Shown in pieces: positions 1-5,198 of a stretch of 16,921 nt of DNA; within the stretch, counting starts at the first letter, position 1; each line of letters opens with the position of its first letter. The position numbers were made by a program, and so were the translations under genes. Below the pieces are notes generated by a model that saw only the letters and a list, made by a program, of their open reading frames with translations, did no database searches and had not been told where the DNA came from. The DNA comes from an uncultured bacterium (GTDB taxonomy: Bacteria; Cyanobacteriota; Vampirovibrionia; Gastranaerophilales; Gastranaerophilaceae): contig URFH01000041.1 of assembly GCA_900547155.1 (NCBI GenBank), positions 1-16,921 on the forward strand, given 5' to 3'.

Positions 1-152
1 TTCCGGAAATGTCCATAAAACCGTATGTTCTATACGGAGTAGGCGTACAAAAACGTTGGGGCGAGAGATTTACGGGCTTTATCCAGACGATGTTCCGCTC
101 TGGCGGCAGAAACGGCGTTGGTTTCAACCTCGGATTGCGCTGGAGTTTTTAA
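1..152 (+). CDS. C-terminus of an outer-membrane beta-barrel (autotransporter-type) protein, 5' truncated
   Basis: The frame is open from base 3 to the TAA at 150-152 and gives the last 49 residues of a larger protein. It has alternating hydrophobic/polar strands with aromatic girdle residues and glycines (KPYVLYGVGVQKRWGERF, then NGVGFNLGLRWSF). The final residue is Phe, as in the BAM-recognised C-terminal strand of outer-membrane proteins. The pattern resembles the last two or three strands of an autotransporter beta-domain, so the missing part would be a signal peptide, a passenger and most of the barrel. The passenger function cannot be seen. A hairpin with a T run at 289-321 is the likely end of its transcript. 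The barrel call is fairly secure; the autotransporter subtype is an inference. Confidence 0.6.
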   Translation, partial: PEMSIKPYVLYGVGVQKRWGERFTGFIQTMFRSGGRNGVGFNLGLRWSF

Positions 153-288
153 GGCTGACGGATATCATATTCACCTGCTTGACCTAACCTGATATGGTCA
201 AAAATAAAGGACATGCCGATTTTTTTACATTTCTTAAAATATTAAAAAACCATGGAAACATGCGTTCTCACATGGTTTAAGCCATGCA

Positions 289-321
289 AGACCATGAAAA
301 GCATGTCATGGTCTGATTTTT
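289..321 (+). terminator. Rho-independent terminator after the barrel gene
   Basis: AGACCATG at 289-296 and CATGGTCT at 307-314 form a perfect 8-bp stem with a 10-nt loop, followed by GATTTTT. It lies 137 nt after the barrel stop codon. It is embedded in a cluster of seven CATG tetramers (251-310), so other pairings between these self-complementary blocks are possible. Confidence 0.55.
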
Positions 322-441
322 ACCCGAATCATGGGGCTCAAATCTTTTAACAGCAATTGATTCCGGTTTCGCAATATATCGTAACATTTCAACATGATTG
401 GCTTGTAATAAACATGGTTAATTATATAATAGATAACAAGG

Positions 442-567
442 AGCGCCGGCAGGCGCACATAACAAGGGTTAGCGCGATGAGTATTGTCAAGAAAGCGCCC
501 CTTTACGAACCTTATGGGGATGGCGGTCAGGGAGCCGCCGTAAAATATTAACAAACCGGAAACCGGT
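442..567 (+). promoter_or_regulatory. Structured 5' leader upstream of the 72-aa Cys-rich gene
   Basis: The stretch 153-586 holds no convincing gene. Its second half has three GC-rich hairpins in an otherwise AT-rich spacer: GCGCC/GGCGC at 443-456, GGCGG/CCGCC near 524-541, and ACCGG/CCGGT at 555-567. The last ends 8 nt before the strong GGGAGG ribosome site (575-580) of the gene starting at 587. A Shine-Dalgarno-like AAGGAG directly precedes the first hairpin. This could be an mRNA leader that controls translation or a small RNA. It matches no riboswitch class I can recognise. Confidence 0.3.
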
Positions 568-586
568 AAGTTTTGGGAGGAAAAAC

Positions 587-805
587 GTGCTCAGAAGCAG
601 AGATATGGGAAGATCAATAGCCGTAAGAAGATGGACGAACACGGCTTTGGAATGTTATAAAAGAGGGTGTGTGTGCGAGGGATGTTTTTACACTGATTTC
701 TTTAACGGCACATCTCAAAAATGCCAGATGAAAGCTTCAGTTCTTGAATTGGTAAGGGTTTTGGGCAAACCCGATGTTGAAGTTCCGCAGGTGCTAGCCG
801 AGTAA
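587..805 (+). CDS. Small cysteine-rich conserved protein (72 aa)
   Basis: GTG start with a strong GGGAGG ribosome site (575-580) 6 nt upstream. Five cysteines (C23, C28, C30, C33, C46) sit in ECYKRGCVCEGC and KCQMKA, a spacing that suggests a metal site, either a zinc knuckle or a small Fe-S site. The C-terminal third (KASVLELVRVLGKP) is predicted to be helical. I recall similar small proteins with the pattern ECY-x-x-GC-x-C and CQMKxxVLELVRxLGxP in anaerobes, where they are annotated as hypothetical. The function is unknown; the metal binding is inferred. It is followed 38 nt later by another tiny Cys protein on the same strand, so the two may be cotranscribed. Confidence 0.8.
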   Translation: MLRSRDMGRSIAVRRWTNTALECYKRGCVCEGCFYTDFFNGTSQKCQMKASVLELVRVLGKPDVEVPQVLAE

Positions 806-843
806 TTTTTGACACATTTTTATTTACGGGTGAAAATGGGATT

Positions 844-1023
844 ATGACTGAATCCAGAAAAAATTTTATCGGGATAATGTTCACCTGTTGCAATGTGTAT
901 GCCAGAATCTACAAAAATAAAGAGGGAACGGCATATGTCGGCAGATGTCCGAGGTGCATGCGCCCTGTTCGTATAAAAATCGGCGAAGGTGGCGTCGAGG
1001 CGCGGTTTTTTAAGGCTCAGTAA
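844..1023 (+). CDS. Tiny zinc-ribbon-like protein (59 aa)
   Basis: ATG at 844, TAA at 1021-1023. The protein has two cysteine pairs, C15-C16 (FTCCNVYARIYKN) and C35/C38 (GRCPRCMRPVRIKIGEGG), separated by a short beta-rich segment, and it ends RFFKAQ. This is the shape of a minimal zinc ribbon. Proteins with CC-x-VY-x-RIY and a C-P-x-C second knuckle followed by an IGEGG-like turn occur as small conserved hypotheticals in several phyla (from memory). No good ribosome site is seen upstream, so it may be translated by coupling to the gene ending at 805. The coding call rests on the family-like pattern and the reading frame. Confidence 0.68.
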   Translation: MTESRKNFIGIMFTCCNVYARIYKNKEGTAYVGRCPRCMRPVRIKIGEGGVEARFFKAQ

Positions 1024-1043
1024 GATTTTTCGGGCGGTTTGGC

Positions 1044-1126
1044 TTAAAAAGCATATATGATTTATTTTTCTAGCTCGATTCGTTTCACTCATAGGCGTTG
1101 AAAAATAAATCATATATGCTTTTTAA
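1044..1126. repeat. 27-bp perfect inverted repeat with 29-nt loop
   Basis: Positions 1044-1070 are the exact reverse complement of 1100-1126 (27 of 27 bases). The stem is AT-rich, contains GCATATATGATTTATTTTTC, and has a 29-nt loop. It lies between the convergent genes ending at 1023 (+) and 1210 (-), so a bidirectional transcription stop is the simplest role. Read on the minus strand, the loop side carries CTATG, then GAATCG, then five bases, then GAAAA. This is the order and final spacing seen in the core of the long-hairpin elements at 5023-5143 and 11422-11546, so it may be a reduced member of that family. Confidence 0.85.
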
Positions 1127-1209
1127 ACTAAATACTTTTCCGCTTGCGGGAGAAATCGGCATGAGCGGGCGAACCGCACCGCAGCCGGGCAAAATTTCGC
1201 AAAAAAGCG

Positions 1210-2334
1210 TTAAACAGCCGCCTTAGCAGCCTCCTTTTTGCGTTTTCTTCTGCGCATAAGGTCAACAAACGCCTCAAGACGCGTGATATAACCGGCACGT
1301 CCGGTCTGCTCGTCCATAATAAGCGGCAAAATCGGAATATCCACATCCTCACGCATTGCAGGGAAGATATTTTGCGACATAATCTCGGGCATACAGGTGA
1401 ATGGGCTAATGTGGATGATTCCGTCGATTCCGCGTTCATTTGCGTATGCAACATCGCTGATACATTCCAGAGCGTCGCCGCCGATATCCCTTGCAAGGTA
1501 CGGTTTTGCAAGCCTGAATGCTCTTTCGAGGTGAGTTTCGCCTTTTTTGAAGATTTTCGGGATAATCGCGTCTTTTAAAAAGCTGGAAACCGTCAATGTG
1601 CGCCTTACCTGAACGCCCATCCGCGCAAGCTCGCGGGCAATGTTCTGGTTTGAAAAATTGTCCTGCACAAGATAGATTTCGCCGGTCAAATCAACATAAA
1701 CAACATCGCGTTTCGGGTCGATTTCGACTTTTTTAATTAACGCGGTTGCTTCTTTTTCAGCTTTTTTGAGTTCTTTGCTGTTGTTTGCGTCGTAAATAAG
1801 CTTAACGCCCTTGTTAAAGGCTTTTTCCGCCTCTCCGGGGGTGATTTCTCTTGCTGCATAGTATGCAAGAAGATTTTCGAGCCTGTCAAGCGAAAATACC
1901 TTTTTAATTGCACTTGCAATGGATTTTATGACGAGAATCGGGTTTTTGCAGCCGCTTATTTCGGACATGAATTTGTACATGCCCTTAAAACCGTCGTACA
2001 GCTGGAGCTCAACGTATTTTGCGTCATAACCCAAATCTTTTAGAACATTTTGAATGCTGTTTCCGTATTCGCCAAGACGGCAGATTCCGGGCGACGAAAT
2101 CATTGCTACATAATCAGCTCCGCCCTCAATTGCCTCGATAAAATTGCCTAAAATGAGCTTGTAAGGAAGACAAATCGACTCGGGGCTGTGTTTTGTGCCC
2201 AGAGAGAGGGTTTTTTTGTTCGTATAAGGCGGTACATAAGGCTCAACGCCCAGTCTTTTCAAAGCTGTCGCCCATACGACGTAAATCGTTCCCATGTGGG
2301 GAAATGCTACTTTTATCTTCTTTTTTTCGCTCAT
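1210..2334 (-). CDS. CoA-dehydratase activase-related protein (HgdB/COG3581-like), standalone
   Basis: 374 aa. The N-terminus KIKVAFPHMGTIY, the block HSPESICLPYKLILGNF (C55), GADYVAMISSPGICRLGEYG (C85), PFTCMPE (C314) and a C-terminal DEQTGRAGYITRLEAFVDLM match the 'CoA protein activase / 2-hydroxyglutaryl-CoA dehydratase-related' family, whose cysteines are thought to bind an Fe-S cluster. In clostridia the domain is often part of a very long fusion with an ATPase activator; here it is a separate short gene and no ATPase partner is in the window. The tail is basic (RRRKRKKEAAK). It has a GAGGAAG ribosome site about 7 nt before the ATG at 2334. The family is well supported; substrate and role are unknown. 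Confidence 0.85.
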   Translation of the reverse strand: MSEKKKIKVAFPHMGTIYVVWATALKRLGVEPYVPPYTNKKTLSLGTKHSPESICLPYKLILGNFIEAIEGGADYVAMISSPGICRLGEYGNSIQNVLKDLGYDAKYVELQLYDGFKGMYKFMSEISGCKNPILVIKSIASAIKKVFSLDRLENLLAYYAAREITPGEAEKAFNKGVKLIYDANNSKELKKAEKEATALIKKVEIDPKRDVVYVDLTGEIYLVQDNFSNQNIARELARMGVQVRRTLTVSSFLKDAIIPKIFKKGETHLERAFRLAKPYLARDIGGDALECISDVAYANERGIDGIIHISPFTCMPEIMSQNIFPAMREDVDIPILPLIMDEQTGRAGYITRLEAFVDLMRRRKRKKEAAKAAV

Positions 2335-2373
2335 TTTTTCTTCCTCATCCCTCGGGGGTAATTTTTTAACACC

Positions 2374-2379
2374 ATTATA
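2374..2379 (-). promoter_or_regulatory. -10 box for the activase-related gene
   Basis: On the minus strand TATAAT lies at 2379-2374, placing a transcript start near 2367 and giving a leader of about 33 nt before the ATG at 2334. No good -35 box is found at the usual distance, so the promoter is only partly supported. Confidence 0.4.
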
Positions 2380-2511
2380 GCCTAAACAAATTTTCTACAT
2401 TACAATTGTTCGGGATAATTTTGTTTACAAAGCGGAAAATCTGCAAATTCCGCGGTTTTCAACGGTTTTAAGGCCGCGAAAAAAGCCTGTTGTATAAAAA
2501 TGTTTATAAAA

Positions 2512-2553
2512 TTTAATATAAACAATTATATTAAAACTTTTATAGTATATTAT
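2512..2553 (+). promoter_or_regulatory. Operator-like palindrome and promoter region of the phosphate-transport operon
   Basis: TTTAATATAA (2512-2521), a 4-nt loop and TTATATTAAA (2526-2535) form a perfect 10-bp inverted repeat. It covers the place where a -35 box would fall for the AT-rich -10 candidates at 2541-2553 (TATAGT, TATATT). The rest of the intergenic stretch 2335-2581 holds nothing else I can name. A regulator binding site is the likely reading; which regulator cannot be told. Confidence 0.35.
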
Positions 2554-2581
2554 TTGTGTAGATGCAAAAGAGGAATTATAA

Positions 2582-3223
2582 ATGAGCAAATTCAACCTGC
2601 TGGCATACATCCTACCCCCTGAAGAAAAAGTTTTTTATACTTTGTTTGAGGAAAGCACAAAGGTCTGCCACGAAACTGCGGTTCTTTTCAACGAAATCGT
2701 AACAAAAGGGCTTACAGAAGACCATATCATCACCGCAAAACGCCTCAAACACAAAAGCAACGATCTTTTGAAAGAAACGCTGCACCAGCTTAATATTACG
2801 CTCATCACCCCTATCGACCGCGAAGATATTCAGTGCATTGCGTCTTTGCTGAATAAAATTACAAAAAGAATTGTTAAAGCCTGCGTGAATCTCAGGGTTT
2901 ACAGAATTGAAGAATTCACTGAAAACATGAAAAAACAGGCAACGACCATGCTTCAGGCAACAGAGGAATTGACGATTATCATCCACAACTTTAAAAAGTC
3001 AAGCTCCATCAAAGAAATGACCGAAACCAACCTTAAAATGAAAGAAATCGAATCCCACGGGGACGAAATCCTTTATCACGCAATGGACGAACTGTTTTCG
3101 GGCAAATACGACGCGCTGAACGTTCTAAAACTGCGCGACGTCCATAAAGATATTGAAAACGCGCTCGACAGCTGCTTTTCCGTATCTGACCAGGTCGTGA
3201 ACGTGGTCTTGAAACAGAGCTAG
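2582..3223 (+). CDS. DUF47/PhoU-like phosphate-transport accessory protein
   Basis: 213 aa and almost entirely helical, with the length and charge pattern of the DUF47 (PhoU-like, YkaA) family. These proteins are encoded next to PiT permeases and are thought to control phosphate uptake from the cytoplasmic side. The conserved C-terminal region reads ESHGDEILYHAMDELF... LKLRDVHKDIENALDSC, with acidic E/D-x-x-D/E patches typical of metal binding in PhoU relatives. It has a ribosome site AGAGGA about 8 nt before the ATG. Its stop is 21 nt before the PiT gene, so the two form an operon. The family assignment is strong; the direction of regulation is not known. Confidence 0.88.
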   Translation: MSKFNLLAYILPPEEKVFYTLFEESTKVCHETAVLFNEIVTKGLTEDHIITAKRLKHKSNDLLKETLHQLNITLITPIDREDIQCIASLLNKITKRIVKACVNLRVYRIEEFTENMKKQATTMLQATEELTIIIHNFKKSSSIKEMTETNLKMKEIESHGDEILYHAMDELFSGKYDALNVLKLRDVHKDIENALDSCFSVSDQVVNVVLKQS

Positions 3224-3244
3224 GCAACGGAGAAGATTGGAAGT

Positions 3245-4261
3245 ATGACGATTTCATTGGGATTATTGATTCTGGTAGTAGCTGGAGCGCTTGTTTTTGA
3301 ATATATTAACGGTTTCCACGACGCTGCCAATGCAATCGCCACTGTTGTTTCGACAAAAGTCTTAACCCCGCGTCAGGCTGTTGTTTACGGTGCATCTTTG
3401 GAGTTTACGGGCGCTTTGATGGGCACCCACGTTGCAAAAACCATCGGTGCCGGCATTGTAAACCCTGACACAATCACGCTTCACGTAATATTTTGTGCAC
3501 TGGTTGCTGCGATTATCTGGAACCTTATTACGTGGTTTTTCGGCTTGCCCTCGAGCTCGTCGCATGCTCTTATCGGCGGTTTAATCGGTTCTGCGGTGGT
3601 AAATGCGGGCTGGGGCTGCGTTCGTTTTGCTGAATTGCTTGATAAAGTCATTGAACCGATGTTTTTGGCGCCTGTAATCGGTTTTGGCACCGGATTTGTG
3701 GTTATGGCGGTGCTTTTGCGAATATTTTACAAAGCAAACCCCGACAAAGTAAACAGGCGTTTCAGAAGATGCCAGATTTTTTCTGCCGGACTAATGGCTT
3801 TGAGCCACGGGTCAAACGACGCTCAGAAAACAATGGGTATTATCACGCTGGCGTTGCTTGCCGGAGGGGTTTTAAAGGGCGGTACTGACGGAAATTTTGA
3901 AATTCCGCTTTATGTAATCCTCGCCTGCGCTACTGTTATGTCGCTCGGCGTAATGTCCGGCGGATGGAAAATCATCAAAACCATGGGAAGTAAAATTATC
4001 AAACTCAAGCCCATCAACGGCTTTGCTGCTGAATCTTCTGCGGCTACAATCATACTTCTTGCGTCGCATTTTGGCGTTCCGTTGAGCACAACCCACGTAA
4101 TTTCGACCGCAATCATGGGCGTAGGTACAACTTACAAAGCGCATGCCGTAAAATGGGGCGTAATCGGAAACATTGTCTGGGCGTGGGTTTTGACTATTCC
4201 GGTTTGTATTTTTATTTCGAGCATAGTTTATACGATTTATAGATTTTTGGTTTTGAGCTAA
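3245..4261 (+). CDS. pit: PiT-family inorganic phosphate permease
   Basis: 338 aa, inner-membrane, about ten hydrophobic segments. The duplicated PiT signature is clear: GFHDAANAIATVVSTKVLTPR at residues 23-43 and ALSHGSNDAQKTMGI at 185-199, with the flanking SSSSHALIGGLIGS (103-116) and LSTTHVISTAIMGVG (280-294). These motifs carry the Asp/Asn residues of the phosphate and cation path. PiT carriers bring in metal-phosphate or phosphate driven by protons or Na+. It follows the DUF47 gene by 21 nt, the classic pairing. It is shorter than E. coli PitA (about 500 aa), because the central cytoplasmic loop is short, as in many bacterial and archaeal PiT proteins. A weak hairpin (GGCTG/CAGCC) just after the gene may end the transcript. 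Confidence 0.93.
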   Translation: MTISLGLLILVVAGALVFEYINGFHDAANAIATVVSTKVLTPRQAVVYGASLEFTGALMGTHVAKTIGAGIVNPDTITLHVIFCALVAAIIWNLITWFFGLPSSSSHALIGGLIGSAVVNAGWGCVRFAELLDKVIEPMFLAPVIGFGTGFVVMAVLLRIFYKANPDKVNRRFRRCQIFSAGLMALSHGSNDAQKTMGIITLALLAGGVLKGGTDGNFEIPLYVILACATVMSLGVMSGGWKIIKTMGSKIIKLKPINGFAAESSAATIILLASHFGVPLSTTHVISTAIMGVGTTYKAHAVKWGVIGNIVWAWVLTIPVCIFISSIVYTIYRFLVLS

Positions 4262-4351
4262 CCCAAAAACCGTCCAAATTCCCACCCTTAGGCTGAGAGG
4301 GGGGCAGCCGGTGTGATTTTAAGCGCAAATATTTTTATTCTTGCCGATTCC

Positions 4352-4570
4352 CTACGGTGTGTTTATGAATTTCTTGAAATCCGATAGCGCTTTTTGAAAT
4401 TTGTCGGTGAATATTTCATCCAGAGAAAAAACATGACCGAAATCTTTATTTTCTTCATAACAAAAATAAAGCGCTTCTTGTTCGATTTTGTGGAGTGTAT
4501 ATATGGACTGGAATTCATCATAGATTTTGGATAATGTTTTTGGATACTTTTTGTTAATGTTTTTTTTCAT
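4352..4570 (-). CDS. 72-aa small protein, orphan paralogue of the 71-aa protein at 13943
   Basis: ATG at 4570 with an AAGGAG ribosome site about 7 nt upstream on the minus strand. The protein is acidic and probably all-helical, with Tyr, Glu and Lys dominant and no signal peptide. I do not recognise the family. Its reality is supported by a second copy in this window: by hand alignment about 32 of 54 residues from LSKIY to ALSDFK match the 13943-14158 product without gaps, including SIYT, IEQE, CYE, KD, HV and KFQKALSDFK. Unlike that copy it has no adjacent XRE regulator. It sits beside a cluster of palindromic repeats, which suggests gain by transfer or duplication. Function unknown. Confidence 0.75.
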   Translation of the reverse strand: MKKNINKKYPKTLSKIYDEFQSIYTLHKIEQEALYFCYEENKDFGHVFSLDEIFTDKFQKALSDFKKFINTP

Positions 4571-4632
4571 ATTATTTCTCCTTGGTTTGACAATTAATCC
4601 AGTTTACTGTAGAAACGTCGCAAACGCAATTG

Positions 4633-4654
4633 CAAAGGGTTTATCAACCCTTTG
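4633..4654. repeat. 9-bp perfect hairpin upstream of the 72-aa gene
   Basis: CAAAGGGTT (4633-4641), loop TATC, AACCCTTTG (4646-4654). There is no T run on either strand, so a terminator is unlikely. It lies about 63 nt upstream of the minus-strand start at 4570. It could be an operator or an RNA hairpin on a plus-strand transcript from a TTGACA-17-TAGAAA promoter-like pair at 4587-4615. Confidence 0.5.
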
Positions 4655-4710
4655 TAAACTGTTTATAAACTCAAAAGATAAAGGCTTATGTGGTAGGCTT
4701 TTAATAAGAT

Positions 4711-4995
4711 GTCATTCCGAACTTGCAGCTCCTCTTGTTTGCGAGGAACGAGCAATACAAGGGAGGGTGCCCTTTAGGGTAATTCGGAATCTTGCCGGCG
4801 TTAAATACCAACTTTTCACATTGAATAGACCCTGAAACAAGTTCAGGGTGACAGAAAGAAGCCGTCATTCCGAACTTGTTTCGGAATCGCAAGATTGAAG
4901 TCGATGGACATTACCCTTGCGACCCTGTGGAAAACCAGACATTTTTCACAAAATCAAAGATTTTGGAAAAAGCAGTCAAACAAGTTCAGGGTGAC
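4711..4995. repeat. Cluster of four dispersed palindromic repeats in alternating orientation
   Basis: Four copies of a palindrome built on GAACTTGTTTC. Copy a is 4711-4725 with its right arm near 4783-4791, split by about 57 nt. Copy b is 4828-4852, intact (stem CCCTGAA/TTCAGGG). Copy c is 4864-4888, intact (stem ATTCCGAA/TTCGGAAT). Copy d has its left arm near 4921-4927 and right arm at 4981-4995, split by about 53 nt. Copies b and c are the same element in opposite orientation with compensating stem changes (CCCT/AGGG against TTCC/GGAA). A fifth copy lies at 12617-12641. This is REP-like repeat DNA with stem pairing conserved. I see no gene in 4571-5022. Confidence 0.75.
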
Positions 4996-5022
4996 AAAAT
5001 GATAATGATATTCAACAAACGA

Positions 5023-5143
5023 GGGAATGCGTCAGGTTTACTTTGGAGTGACTATGGGGGAGGGCTCTTGAAACATGGAAGTTCAATTTTTACGCTGAAT
5101 GCCCGGAGGAATCGGAACGGAAAAGTAAACCTGACGCATTCCC
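5023..5143 (+). ncRNA. Long-hairpin element, copy A (candidate structured RNA)
   Basis: The left arm 5023-5044 is the exact reverse complement of 5122-5143 (22 bp). The 77-nt interior (5045-5121) starts with GTGACTATGGGGGAGGGCTC (5048-5067) and ends with GCCCGGAGGAATCGGAACGG (5101-5120). Both blocks are nearly identical in copy B at 11422-11546, whose arms are unrelated in sequence. GGGC (5062-5065) can pair with GCCC (5101-5104), and TTGAA/TTCAA can form an apical hairpin in the variable middle. Seven nt after the element comes a small hairpin with five Ts (5151-5170). Strand is assigned by that terminator; protein coding is excluded by the pairing pattern. I do not recognise a named RNA class. 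Confidence 0.5.
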
Positions 5144-5150
5144 GTATCCC

Positions 5151-5170
5151 CACCCAATAGGGGTGTTTTT
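5151..5170 (+). terminator. Short terminator-like hairpin after element A
   Basis: CACCC (5151-5155), loop AATAG, GGGTG (5161-5165), then TTTTT. The stem is short, but the T run is immediate and no same-strand gene ends near it, so it would end an RNA made from element A. It lies 29 nt before the mfd start and overlaps the spacer of that promoter. Confidence 0.45.
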
Positions 5171-5182
5171 CCATATTTTCAG

Positions 5183-5191
5183 TGCTAAAAT
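5183..5191 (+). promoter_or_regulatory. Extended -10 promoter for mfd, giving a near-leaderless mRNA
   Basis: TGCTAAAAT at 5183-5191 is an extended -10 box (TGn plus TAAAAT) with no good -35 box. Transcription would start near 5198, on or beside the ATG at 5199, which has no Shine-Dalgarno. This supports the ATG over the upstream GTG at 5163, which lies inside the terminator hairpin. Confidence 0.4.
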
Positions 5192-5198
5192 TATCAAT

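Noticed and set aside
477..551. 24-codon reading frame (MSIVKKAPLYEPYGDGGQGAAVKY) in the leader of the first Cys-rich gene
   Set aside because: It has only a weak ribosome site and overlaps GC-rich hairpins that explain the composition; a leader peptide is possible but unsupported.
1128..1511. 127-aa minus-strand frame over the end of the activase-related gene
   Set aside because: It overlaps the well-supported 1210-2334 gene on the same strand in another frame and its product is low-complexity Arg/Leu-rich.
4711..4995. CRISPR array in the repeat island
   Set aside because: The repeats alternate in orientation, are irregularly spaced, some are split, and there are no cas genes.
5023..5143. 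Twister, hammerhead, SRP RNA or common riboswitch identity for the long-hairpin element
   Set aside because: The conserved blocks do not match the consensus of these classes as I know them; only short pieces such as GCCCGGA resemble parts of twister, without the required layout.
4876..5160. 94-aa plus-strand frame across the repeats and element A
   Set aside because: It runs through palindromic repeats and both arms of the long hairpin; there is no family resemblance, so the structure explains the openness.
5163..5198. Upstream GTG start for mfd adding 12 residues
   Set aside because: The GTG lies inside a terminator hairpin and upstream of the extended -10 box; the added residues are not part of the family.
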